Shown here one piece after another: positions 55,143 to 63,322 of a stretch of 64,000 nt of DNA. Positions within the stretch are counted from its first letter, which is position 1; the number at the start of each line of letters is the position of its first letter. This stretch comes from Bifidobacterium asteroides DSM 20089. Lineage in GTDB: Bacteria > Actinomycetota > Actinomycetes > Actinomycetales > Bifidobacteriaceae. Below the pieces are notes generated by a model. The model was not told where the DNA came from. It saw only the letters and a program-made list of their open reading frames with translations, and ran no database searches. Location of the stretch: NCBI RefSeq assembly GCF_002715865.1, contig NZ_CP017696.1, positions 1-64,000 of the forward strand. The letters are read 5' to 3'. A program made the position numbers and the translations under genes.

Positions 55143-56723
55143 TCAGCGCTTGGAACCCCAGATGCAGACGTTGTCGCCCAGGGCGCTGAAGGTCATGACC
55201 GTCCGGTGATCCTTGTCCCTGGGTAGCCGGGCGAAGACCCCCTGGTAGGTCACGGTCCCGTCCTCCTCCTTGAGGTCCATGGACAGCCGTCCCTGGTCGT
55301 CGACCTGCCAGTGGCCCTGTCGCGCTCCGGTCACCTGGCCGCCGGGCTCCAGTCGGATGTCCACGGCCTTGACCACGCCCCGGTATCGGGTGCTGTGAGT
55401 GTCGGTCACCTTGCGCGGCCCCTTGAAGAAGATGGTCGGATCATGCTCCACCAGCTCATAGGTGCCGGCCTCGTCCTTGGCGCTGTATGGGTCGCCGGCC
55501 TTGGTGCCCAGATACTCATAGGGGGCAGCCACCAGCCACCCGTCCGCTGTGGGCATCAGCTGCCGGACCCGGATCTGATGCTCCTCCTTGCGGTCGGAGA
55601 ATCTGGTGTGGTAGACCACGTAGTCCCGGCCGTCCTTGTCATGCAGGGCCGTGTTCCCGCCCTGCGAGACCTCGATGTCGCTCTTCTTGTCCCCGCTCCA
55701 CTGGTAGGAACCCATCAGGCGGATGCCTGTCTTGCTGGTCCAGTTGTCGGCCTCGCCGCTGGTGGCGATGGCCGGGTTGCCCTGCTGGTCCAGGTAGGGG
55801 CCGGTAATGGAGTCCGAGCGGAACATCCGCATCTGGTAGCCGCCGGTCTGCACCAGCTTGCCATAGGAGAGGAAGAGGTACCAGTGGCCGTTGGTGTGCA
55901 ACAGCGCTGATCCTTCGCCTGAGTTGCCGAAGCCTCCGGCGAGTTTGTGCCCGTAGTAGGCGTCGGACTGGTTGGCCTGGGTGGGGTAGGTGGTGGAGTA
56001 GTCGCGCAGCCCGGTCTTGGGGTCCAGGCGGATCATCCAGATGCCGCCGAGCCAGGAGCCGAAGCTCATCCACAGGCCCCCCTGCCCGTCATCCTTGACA
56101 CAGGCGTCAATCGCATTGATACCCGTATCCGTGTAGGACTGGTAGCGGTCCAGCTTCGGGTCAGAGCCCAGCACCTTGGGAACGTCGGTGCTCATGTAAT
56201 TGGCCCGGGTGAAGCCGGAGTAGACCACTGGTCCCACATAAGTCCAATCGCCGTCCACCCGGTCGGCGGTCAGCAGGACGATGACCGAACGATGCTCTGC
56301 CCCGTTCAGGCTCAGGTACATGCACCACTTCTTCATGGTGGCGTTGTAATAGACGTCGGGCGCCCACATGTTGCCGGTCACATCCGGATTGGAGGACTGC
56401 TTGGGCCAGTCCTTCCATATCTGTGCAAAGATCTTCTTGTAATCGCGGCTCAGATTGTTGGTGAAGGGGGTCCAGTTGACCAGGTCGGTACTGCGGGCAT
56501 AGGCCCGATGCGAGCCGAAGACGTAGTAGTTCTTGCCTGAGCGAACCACGGAGGGGTCGTGGACCGAGACGCGCTTGGGCTCCTGGGTGGCGGCATTTGT
56601 GCCGCTGGCCGATGGCTGCTGGTTAGAGCAGGCGCCCAGCGCTCCTGTCAGCAGCACCGCCAGACCCGCCGTCAGGGCAGTCAGGGCCTTCATGGCCCGT
56701 CCGGTGCGTTTGGGTCTTCTCAT
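55143..56723 (-). CDS. GH43 endo-arabinanase-like lipoprotein
   Basis: 526 residues from ATG 56723 after GAGG. The signal peptide ends with the lipobox LGACS, so it is anchored outside the membrane. The propeller has VSVHDPSVVRSGKNYYVFGS (base Asp), GINAIDACVKDDGQGGLWMS (pKa-tuning Asp) and GGFGNSGEGSALL (acid Glu), the pattern of arabinan endo-1,5-alpha-L-arabinosidases. A C-terminal beta domain follows from about 400. Two DNA islands are almost identical, in inverted orientation, to the anchored GH43 gene at 60344. The divergent promoter region carries the 56872 operator. Confidence 0.88.
   Translation of the reverse strand: MRRPKRTGRAMKALTALTAGLAVLLTGALGACSNQQPSASGTNAATQEPKRVSVHDPSVVRSGKNYYVFGSHRAYARSTDLVNWTPFTNNLSRDYKKIFAQIWKDWPKQSSNPDVTGNMWAPDVYYNATMKKWCMYLSLNGAEHRSVIVLLTADRVDGDWTYVGPVVYSGFTRANYMSTDVPKVLGSDPKLDRYQSYTDTGINAIDACVKDDGQGGLWMSFGSWLGGIWMIRLDPKTGLRDYSTTYPTQANQSDAYYGHKLAGGFGNSGEGSALLHTNGHWYLFLSYGKLVQTGGYQMRMFRSDSITGPYLDQQGNPAIATSGEADNWTSKTGIRLMGSYQWSGDKKSDIEVSQGGNTALHDKDGRDYVVYHTRFSDRKEEHQIRVRQLMPTADGWLVAAPYEYLGTKAGDPYSAKDEAGTYELVEHDPTIFFKGPRKVTDTHSTRYRGVVKAVDIRLEPGGQVTGARQGHWQVDDQGRLSMDLKEEDGTVTYQGVFARLPRDKDHRTVMTFSALGDNVCIWGSKR
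55911..56132. repeat. 222-bp inverted repeat, left arm (219/222 identical to 61946-62167)
   Basis: Compared by eye, the reverse complement of this segment differs from 61946-62167 at only three positions. A second island, 56301-56408 against 61661-61768, is nearly identical too. Sequence between and around these islands is much more divergent, so the islands are probably homogenised by gene conversion. Confidence 0.92.
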
Positions 56724-56866
56724 GGTTCCTCGCTTTCCGTGGAGGCAGTCCGATCGACATCGATGACGACCCGCGGCGTATGGCCGACCTTGCGGCTCGG
56801 TTCGAATGAGCGAACAACCCGGCCTCATCCATGCGGGCGTCGGGCGTCGGGGGACTGATCTCCATG

Positions 56867-56893
56867 TATAATTTCTATCGTTAGAAACGATAG
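56867..56893 (+). promoter_or_regulatory. Promoter -10 element with overlapping LacI-type palindrome
   Basis: A -10 hexamer TATAAT (56867-56872) runs into TTTCTATCGTTAGAAA (56872-56887), itself inside the larger dyad CTATCGTT-AGA-AACGATAG (56875-56893). The palindrome covers the expected transcription start of the gene at 56936, a classic repression position, and could also act on the divergent lipoprotein gene. Confidence 0.7.
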
Positions 56894-56935
56894 TCGTCGG
56901 CGTTGAAGCCGGCAAGCCGGATGGAAGGAATCGTC

Positions 56936-59107
56936 ATGGGTGAGGATGCTCTGGACGGTGGACGAGATTTCGGGGATGGGGTTGCACTCATGTGCTACAC
57001 CCGGCATCCCACTGATCGGCAGGAGGCCAACAACGAGGATATCGCCCTGAGCATGCACCTGGCGCTGCGCTCGCGGGCGAATGGCCATTGGGAACCCCTG
57101 AACGGCGACTATGGCATCTTCTTCGCTGCGGCTGTACCCACCAAGGCAGTGCCGGATAGTGCCCTCGGGGCCTGCACGGCCGGGGCCGCCCTGCCGGGCG
57201 AGGAGGCACCGCAAGAGGGCGAACACAATCCTGGACTGGACGCTCACCAGGCATCGCAGGCGGCCCAGGAACTTGCGGTGGTACCAGGGCAGGATCTGAT
57301 CCTTAAGAGTCTGATCGACCCGTTCCTGCTGCCTCTGAGAGACGGTACCTTCGTCATTCTGGCCACCAGGGTGGCCAGGGGCGGTCAGCAGGACGGCTCC
57401 CAGGCTGACTCCTTCCTGATGGCTCTTTCGCCGGATCTGTTGACCTATAGACGACTGCCGCAGGTCCATATCCTGGGCGCTCATGGTGTCCACCGGCCCA
57501 GGGCGCGGCTTCTGGACGATGGCCAGGGCTGCCGGCTTTACTGGGACGACGACCGCGGGCGGCTGTGCACGGCCACGGCGGATGACCCGACGCGGATGGG
57601 CACAGTGACCGGCATGAAGGTCCTGGAGGATGACGCTCCCCTGGCCCAGGGCGACCCCCTGCCCCTGGATCGGCGGCGCGCCCTGGAGGAGGACTGCGGC
57701 ATGAAGGGCATTCTGGCTGGCAACGTCGTGTCGGTCAGCGCCGATTGCGAGCGTGGCCTGCTGGAACGCTTCGGCCGCATCTACAACACCGGCGTGAAGG
57801 TGGATTCGGTTCAGGTCCGTCGGGGCGACGGCCTGGAGTCGGTCCGGCAGGCCCGGGCGCGGCTCCTCTACAGCGACGGGTCCACCGCCTTGCGCGAGGT
57901 GGACTGGGACCAGGGCCAGTTGGATCGTCTGGCCGGTGACCTGGCGCAGGGTCGTCTGAATCCTGGAGCGACCAGGCTGATCGGCGGACGGGTCCGGCAG
58001 ACGGCCTACCCTGTACCCTTCGCCCGGCAGCGTGCCGATCCCTCCATTTTCCGCTGGTCCTGGAGGGGCGAGCGCCTGTTCATGTTCATCGCCACCGAGG
58101 ATGCGGATGGCAATTGTGTCGACCCCTTGAACGGGCACACGCACATGCCTCTGCGGGTTGCTGACACGATCGAGGGTCTGAGCGATCAGGCCGGGGGCCA
58201 TGAAAAGGAAGTGGACCTGCTGCGCAGGGGCGATCGCAACAGCGAGGGCCGGGTCATGACCGGCTGCTTCTGGGCTCCGGAGATTCACCTGATTGGCGGC
58301 AGGCTCTCCATCCTCTTCATGCCTTGCTTCGATGGTCCGCAGACCAACCCGGACGGGACTGCCAACGATCGGGCCGGAAAACCGGACATGTGGACGGGCT
58401 GCTGCCACATCATGCAGTTGCGCCGCGACGACCAGGGCCGGGATCTGGACCCTCGCCGGCCTGAGAACTGGGACAGGCCCCGACCCATCCTGCGGGCTGA
58501 AGGCACCCCTCTCAACCCCATCCAGCGCATCAGCCTGGACATGACGGTCCTGCATGATACCGGCCGCTGGTATTACGCCTGGCAGCAGCTGGGTTCGGTC
58601 TGGATCGCCGCCTTCGACCCGGCCCGCCCCGACCGTCTGACCAGCACGCCGCGCCAGATCATCGTCCCTGAGTTCGCCTGGGATAACATGATTGCCGAAG
58701 GGCCCAACGCCGTGGTCCATGACGGCCGGATTTTCCTGATCTATTCCGGCTCCCTGGTGGGCATCGACTACACCACTGGACTGGTAACTGCACCGGCCGG
58801 AGTCGGCGCCGATCTATGCGATCCCGGTGTGTGGAAGAAACTGGACTACCCATTGCAGAAGTCCGGGAAGTACAATGGTCACTGGCAGCTGGGCACCGGC
58901 CACGGCATGTGGTCCCAGGACGAGGACGGCACCATGATCTACGTCTTCCATAATGCCGAGCATGACCAGGACCGCTACCTCGGCCGCGACAGTCAGGTAC
59001 GGCGGGTACATTGGTCTGCTGAGGGGATGCCCGTATTGGATATGCAAACGGATGAGGAGCTCGACCCCACCCGCGCCACGGTAACCTTGGAGGTCAGGGT
59101 CTTATGA
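56936..59107 (+). CDS. Two-propeller GH43-type glycosidase
   Basis: About 723 residues; ATG 56936 is six bases after GGAAGGA. The first half has propeller-like repeats (SLIDPFLLPLRDGTFVILAT, RLYWDDDRGRL) without a complete catalytic set. The second half is a full GH43 module: ARQRADPSIFRW (base Asp), CFWAPEIHLIGGRLSILFMP, ISLDMTVLHDTGRWYYAW (second Asp) and AEGPNAVVHDG (acid Glu). No signal peptide, so cytoplasmic. Its stop overlaps the start of the LacI gene (ATGA), so enzyme and regulator are translationally coupled. Arabinose- or xylose-containing oligosaccharides are likely substrates. Confidence 0.8.
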   Translation: MGEDALDGGRDFGDGVALMCYTRHPTDRQEANNEDIALSMHLALRSRANGHWEPLNGDYGIFFAAAVPTKAVPDSALGACTAGAALPGEEAPQEGEHNPGLDAHQASQAAQELAVVPGQDLILKSLIDPFLLPLRDGTFVILATRVARGGQQDGSQADSFLMALSPDLLTYRRLPQVHILGAHGVHRPRARLLDDGQGCRLYWDDDRGRLCTATADDPTRMGTVTGMKVLEDDAPLAQGDPLPLDRRRALEEDCGMKGILAGNVVSVSADCERGLLERFGRIYNTGVKVDSVQVRRGDGLESVRQARARLLYSDGSTALREVDWDQGQLDRLAGDLAQGRLNPGATRLIGGRVRQTAYPVPFARQRADPSIFRWSWRGERLFMFIATEDADGNCVDPLNGHTHMPLRVADTIEGLSDQAGGHEKEVDLLRRGDRNSEGRVMTGCFWAPEIHLIGGRLSILFMPCFDGPQTNPDGTANDRAGKPDMWTGCCHIMQLRRDDQGRDLDPRRPENWDRPRPILRAEGTPLNPIQRISLDMTVLHDTGRWYYAWQQLGSVWIAAFDPARPDRLTSTPRQIIVPEFAWDNMIAEGPNAVVHDGRIFLIYSGSLVGIDYTTGLVTAPAGVGADLCDPGVWKKLDYPLQKSGKYNGHWQLGTGHGMWSQDEDGTMIYVFHNAEHDQDRYLGRDSQVRRVHWSAEGMPVLDMQTDEELDPTRATVTLEVRVL

Positions 59108-60186
59108 GTTTAGCCGCTTCCCCCGGCACCGGACGTGGTTCCACCCCGACCATGAAGGATGTGGCCCAGGCTGCAGGAGTGTCGGTCAAAACCGTTTCCA
59201 ACGTGGTCAATGATTACGAATTCGTCTCCGAGGCCACCAGGGGCAAGGTCAATAAGGCCATAGAGGAGCTGGGCTACCGGGTCAACGTACCGGCCAGAAA
59301 TCTGAGGCTGGGCTACACGGGAATGATCTCCCTGGCCATACCTGATCTGACCATGCCCTACTTCGCTCAGCTCTCTTCCCTGGTCATCGAGGAGGCCAAG
59401 AAACTGGGCATGAGGGTGCTGGTGGAGCCCACCCTCTACTCACGTGAGGGTGAAATTGAGTCCCTGCACGGCTCCCAGCGGTCCATGATCGACGGCCTCA
59501 TCTACAGCCCACTGGAGCTGGGCATGGAAGACCTGGACCAGCTGCGGGTGGACTACCCCTTGGTGGTCGTGGGGGAGCGGATCTTCAGCGATCAATTTGA
59601 TCATGTGGCCACGGAGAATGTGGAGGGTGCCAAGCACGCCACCGCCTATCTGATCAATACCGGCTGCCGTCGTGTGGCGGTCATCGGCACCCACCCCGGC
59701 GAAAAGCTGGGGTCGGCCGCTCTTCGCCTGGAGGGGTACAGGCAGGGTCTGGAGGAGGCAGGCCTGGACTACGATCCCCGGTTGGTAGCCCCATCGCGCA
59801 TGTGGCACCGTATCGACGGGGTCAATGCCATGAACTCCTTGCTGGACCAAGGCATCGTCCCCGACGGGGTGGTGGCCCTGAATGACATGCTGGCGGCAGG
59901 GGTTCTGCATTCCATACAAATGCACGGTATGTCGGTGCCGGACGACATCTCGGTCATCGGCTTCGACAATTCGGACGATTCCCAGTATCTGTCGCCTTCG
60001 CTGACCAGCATCTCGCCCGGGCTCAAGGCCGTGGCAAGGCTCTCCGTCCGGGTCCTCAAGGACAGAATCAATGGGGTGCGTCCGCTGAACACCAAGGAAG
60101 GCCAGCACGTCTTCCGGAAGGTGTCCTCCTCGCTGGTGGTCCGTAAATCAACCCGTGCCTTGCCCGGAAACGAAATCGCGGTCTGA
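59104..60186 (+). CDS. LacI-family regulator of the GH43 locus
   Basis: 360 residues. The DNA-binding part is PTMKDVAQAAGVSVKTVSNV followed by the hinge helix VPARNLRLGYTG. The sensor domain has family strands such as GLIYSPLELGMEDLDQLR and SVIGFDNSDDSQYLSPSLTS. It overlaps the preceding glycosidase gene by four bases and lies amid the hydrolase genes. The palindromes at 33978, 56872, 60225 and (weaker) 52585 and 63261 are its most likely targets, with an arabinose-type oligosaccharide as inducer. The link is inference. Confidence 0.9.
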   Translation: MSLAASPGTGRGSTPTMKDVAQAAGVSVKTVSNVVNDYEFVSEATRGKVNKAIEELGYRVNVPARNLRLGYTGMISLAIPDLTMPYFAQLSSLVIEEAKKLGMRVLVEPTLYSREGEIESLHGSQRSMIDGLIYSPLELGMEDLDQLRVDYPLVVVGERIFSDQFDHVATENVEGAKHATAYLINTGCRRVAVIGTHPGEKLGSAALRLEGYRQGLEEAGLDYDPRLVAPSRMWHRIDGVNAMNSLLDQGIVPDGVVALNDMLAAGVLHSIQMHGMSVPDDISVIGFDNSDDSQYLSPSLTSISPGLKAVARLSVRVLKDRINGVRPLNTKEGQHVFRKVSSSLVVRKSTRALPGNEIAV

Positions 60187-60224
60187 GTGCTGACGTTCTT
60201 TTGCGGGTTCTCTGGGTTTCTTGA

Positions 60225-60240
60225 TTTCTAACGTTGTAAT
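60225..60240. promoter_or_regulatory. Candidate LacI operator before the anchored GH43 gene
   Basis: TTTCTAACGTTGTAAT matches 13 of 16 positions of TTTCTAACGTTAGAAA; its complement shares the 13-mer TTACAACGTTAGA exactly with the site at 33979-33991. It lies about 105 bases before the gene start. Confidence 0.65.
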
Positions 60241-60343
60241 ATACTGAAGAAGATCTCGGATAATTTGAGGCAGCATCGGCGGACCATGGAGGCCTGCCGG
60301 TCGGAGCGCGGTCGCTTCGATGCCGATATGGAAAGGTGTGAGC

Positions 60344-63184
60344 ATGCGTCATCAATCGTCATCAGACGCGGGACGACGAAGCCGAGGAGGGGTTGCAGCG
60401 GCGGCCCTCGTGGGCATGGGCATGATACTGGCGGGCGGTACAGTTGCATCTCCAGCCTGGGCGGATCAGTCCCAAGCCGGCGGCGGAGCCACAGCCACGA
60501 TGCCGACCAGTCAGCTGCAGCCCCTGCTTGGCTATGATTTTTCAGCTCTTGCCCCAGAAGCCAGGGAGGCAAAAAATACCGTCTCAGGCTCATCCTTTGG
60601 CCCGGCCCGCATCCTGGACGCCGATGGTCGGCCGGCCGGGGCGGTCAAGGCCGACGATGCGCTCCTGCTCGATGGATCCACCTATGTCAAGCTTCCTGAT
60701 GGCATACTGAGCGGACACGCCAGCGCCACGGTGTCCATCCGCGTGCGCAACGACCGATTCAATGCCTCAGGCCCCTGGACCTATCTCTGGTCACTAGGGG
60801 GGACCGGCCAGCGGGCTGTCGGCTCCTGGACCGCCTCCACCCACACCTCCCTGTACACCTCCATCACTTCCAAGGCCAACGGCCAGGGCGAGACCTATCT
60901 GCCGGCATCCAAGAACCTGCCCGACGACCGCTTCTCCACGCTGACGGCCACCATCGACGGCAAGGACAACATGGTTCGCCTCTATATCAACGGTCTGCAG
61001 GTGGCTGAGGGCAAGGCCACGGTCAATCCAGCCGCCTTTGGCGACCACCATCACAACGTAATCGGCCAGTCTCGATACCCTGGCATAGGCGACGCGCTCT
61101 TCCATGGCGCAGTACAGTCATTCGCCGTCTACCCGCAGGCCCTGGATGCCGATCAGATCGCTGCCACGCTGCCCTCGGAGGACCTGGGCGAGCTGATTGA
61201 CCAGCAGGCCACATCGCTGGCGGTCCCAGCCGCTGTGGACGGTGATTTCAACCTGCCGGTCTCAACTACTGTTGCCTCAGTGGTGTGGACCTCTTCGGCT
61301 CCCGGAACAGTCAGTGTCGATGCAGCCACCGGCAGGGCCCATGTGGTCCGCGGCAAGCGGGATGTCCCCGTTACGCTGACGGCCCGGCTGCAGGCGAGCA
61401 AGGCCTCGGGGCCCTCCCTGGACGCTGAGGCCATCCAGCAGGACTATCGGCTTATTGTCAGGGGCACCTCCAAGGACGGTCAGAATGCCTACTCGCGCGT
61501 CTCCGTGCATGACCCTTCCGTGGTCAAGGCCGGTGGGCGCTACTACATCTTCGGCTCCCACCGGGCCTGGGCCCGCAGCACCGACCTCAAGCATTGGGAG
61601 CCCTTCACCAACAATCTGAGCCGGGATTACCAGCGCATTCTGGATCCCATCTGGAAGGCATGGCCCAAGCAGTCCTCCAATCCGGATGTGACCGGCAACA
61701 TGTGGGCGCCCGAGGTCTACTACAACGCCACCATGAAGAAGTGGTGCATGTACCTGAGCCTGAACGGGGGAGGATTCCCCTTCCAGAAGTCGGTCATCGT
61801 TCTGCTGACCGCCGACGACATCGAGGGGGACTGGAGCCTGGTGGGCCCGGTGGTCTACTCCGGTTTCCAGAAGTCCAACGTGGCGGCGACCGACGTTCCC
61901 AAGGTGCTGGGCCCCAATGCCGATCTGTCGCGATATGCCAGCCTCACGGATACGGGTATCAATGCGATTGACGCCTGTGTCAAGGATGACGGGCAGGGGG
62001 GCCTGTGGATGAGCTTCGGCTCCTGGTTCGGCGGCATCTGGATGATCCGCCTGGACCCCAAGACCGGGCTGCGCGACTATTCCACCACCTACCCCACCCA
62101 GGCCAACCAGTCCGACGCCTACTACGGGCACAAACTCGCCGGTGGCTTCGGCAACTCAGGCGAAGGAACCGCCCTGGTCCATCAGGGCGACTGGTGGTAT
62201 CTGATGCTTTCTTACGGCGGACTGGGGCAGACCGGGGGCTATCAGATGCGGGAATTCCGCTCCCGTTCCATCACCGGCCCCTACCTGGATCAGAATGGCA
62301 AGCCGGCCGTCTACGCGCGTGAAATGAATGATCTGGATGCCAACCGGGGTCTGCGGATCGACTCCTCCCTCGCCCAGCCCGGACAGGACCAGGTGCTGAC
62401 CTCCCAGGGGGGCAACGCACTTTTGATTGACGAAGATCGCGTCTTCAACGTCTACCACACTCGCTTCGTGCGCGCTGAGGGCAATCTTGAAGAGCACCAG
62501 GTCCGGGTCAAGCAGATGGTGCAGACCCCTGACGGCTGGTTGGTCATGACGCCCTTCGAATACCGGGATTCGGTGGGCAGGGTCTCCTCCAGCCAGGTGG
62601 TCGGCGACTACCAGGTGGTGGTTCATGACCCTGTCCACTACTATGTGGGATCTGGCTTGTCCAGTCCGGCCATCTACCGGTCGGTGTCAGTGAGTCTGCT
62701 GGCCGACGGTCGGCTGGGCGGCCAGGTGCAGGGCTCCTGGACGGCGACCGGCGGCGATCTGACCATCAAGGTGGACTCGGCGGATCCGGGCACTCTGTTG
62801 CATGATCTCTATCGGGCCAGACTGGGCCGACAGCTTGATGAGCAAGGCCATCCGGTCGTCTTCTTCTCAGGGCTGGGCGGCGATGTCTTCACCGATGCCG
62901 GTGCCGATGTCTCCAAGACGGCAGGCGCCGCGGCCATCTGGGGCTCGCGTCCCCTGACCGATGCCGAGGTTCAGGAGGAAGTCGACAGTGGCAACGGTCA
63001 TACGACTGTTCCCGCCTCGAAGTCCACTCGTGAACCCGCAGGCCGGTCCGGCAAGGAAGGCAAGGCCGGTCGCCTGCCCTCGACTGGATCGGCCCTGTCG
63101 GCTCCCGTCGCGGCCGCATCTGCGGCCCTTGTATTGGGTCTGGGAGCACTGGTCTTCACTGCAATTCGCCGAGCCCGGGGCTGA
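60344..63184 (+). CDS. Cell-wall-anchored GH43 arabinanase with LamG-like module
   Basis: 946 residues from ATG 60344 (GAAAGG upstream). In order: signal peptide ending SPAWA; a concanavalin/LamG-like domain (about 50-260, with DRFSTLTATIDGKDNMVRLY); a small beta domain (about 290-370); a GH43 catalytic propeller with VSVHDPSVV, GINAIDACVKDDGQ and GGFGNSGEG; a C-terminal beta domain; and a sorting signal LPSTG, hydrophobic helix and RRARG tail. Sortase would attach it to peptidoglycan. It is the obvious extracellular enzyme for an arabinan-type polymer. The catalytic part shares near-identical DNA with the lipoprotein GH43 gene. Confidence 0.9.
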   Translation: MRHQSSSDAGRRSRGGVAAAALVGMGMILAGGTVASPAWADQSQAGGGATATMPTSQLQPLLGYDFSALAPEAREAKNTVSGSSFGPARILDADGRPAGAVKADDALLLDGSTYVKLPDGILSGHASATVSIRVRNDRFNASGPWTYLWSLGGTGQRAVGSWTASTHTSLYTSITSKANGQGETYLPASKNLPDDRFSTLTATIDGKDNMVRLYINGLQVAEGKATVNPAAFGDHHHNVIGQSRYPGIGDALFHGAVQSFAVYPQALDADQIAATLPSEDLGELIDQQATSLAVPAAVDGDFNLPVSTTVASVVWTSSAPGTVSVDAATGRAHVVRGKRDVPVTLTARLQASKASGPSLDAEAIQQDYRLIVRGTSKDGQNAYSRVSVHDPSVVKAGGRYYIFGSHRAWARSTDLKHWEPFTNNLSRDYQRILDPIWKAWPKQSSNPDVTGNMWAPEVYYNATMKKWCMYLSLNGGGFPFQKSVIVLLTADDIEGDWSLVGPVVYSGFQKSNVAATDVPKVLGPNADLSRYASLTDTGINAIDACVKDDGQGGLWMSFGSWFGGIWMIRLDPKTGLRDYSTTYPTQANQSDAYYGHKLAGGFGNSGEGTALVHQGDWWYLMLSYGGLGQTGGYQMREFRSRSITGPYLDQNGKPAVYAREMNDLDANRGLRIDSSLAQPGQDQVLTSQGGNALLIDEDRVFNVYHTRFVRAEGNLEEHQVRVKQMVQTPDGWLVMTPFEYRDSVGRVSSSQVVGDYQVVVHDPVHYYVGSGLSSPAIYRSVSVSLLADGRLGGQVQGSWTATGGDLTIKVDSADPGTLLHDLYRARLGRQLDEQGHPVVFFSGLGGDVFTDAGADVSKTAGAAAIWGSRPLTDAEVQEEVDSGNGHTTVPASKSTREPAGRSGKEGKAGRLPSTGSALSAPVAAASAALVLGLGALVFTAIRRARG
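61946..62167. repeat. 222-bp inverted repeat, right arm
   Basis: Partner of 55911-56132, in opposite orientation, about 5.8 kb away. Recombination between the arms would invert the two-propeller GH43 gene, the LacI gene and their promoters. Confidence 0.92.
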
Positions 63185-63253
63185 ACCCGAACGGGCGCTG
63201 CCGAAGCCGTCCTCCGCCTTCGCCTTCGATCGCCCCGGCGGAGGGTGAGCCGT

Positions 63254-63280
63254 CCAATAATATTCAACGTTGTATATTGG
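63254..63280. promoter_or_regulatory. Dyad before the last GH43 gene
   Basis: CCAATA (63254-63259) and TATTGG (63275-63280) flank TATTCAACGTTGTATA (63261-63276), which has a perfect CAACGTTG core. It shares 10 of 16 positions with the proposed operator consensus and lies 45 bases before the start. Confidence 0.5.
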
Positions 63281-63322
63281 TCGTACAGACCAGTACCTTC
63301 GTCTTCGTGATAGGAACACATG

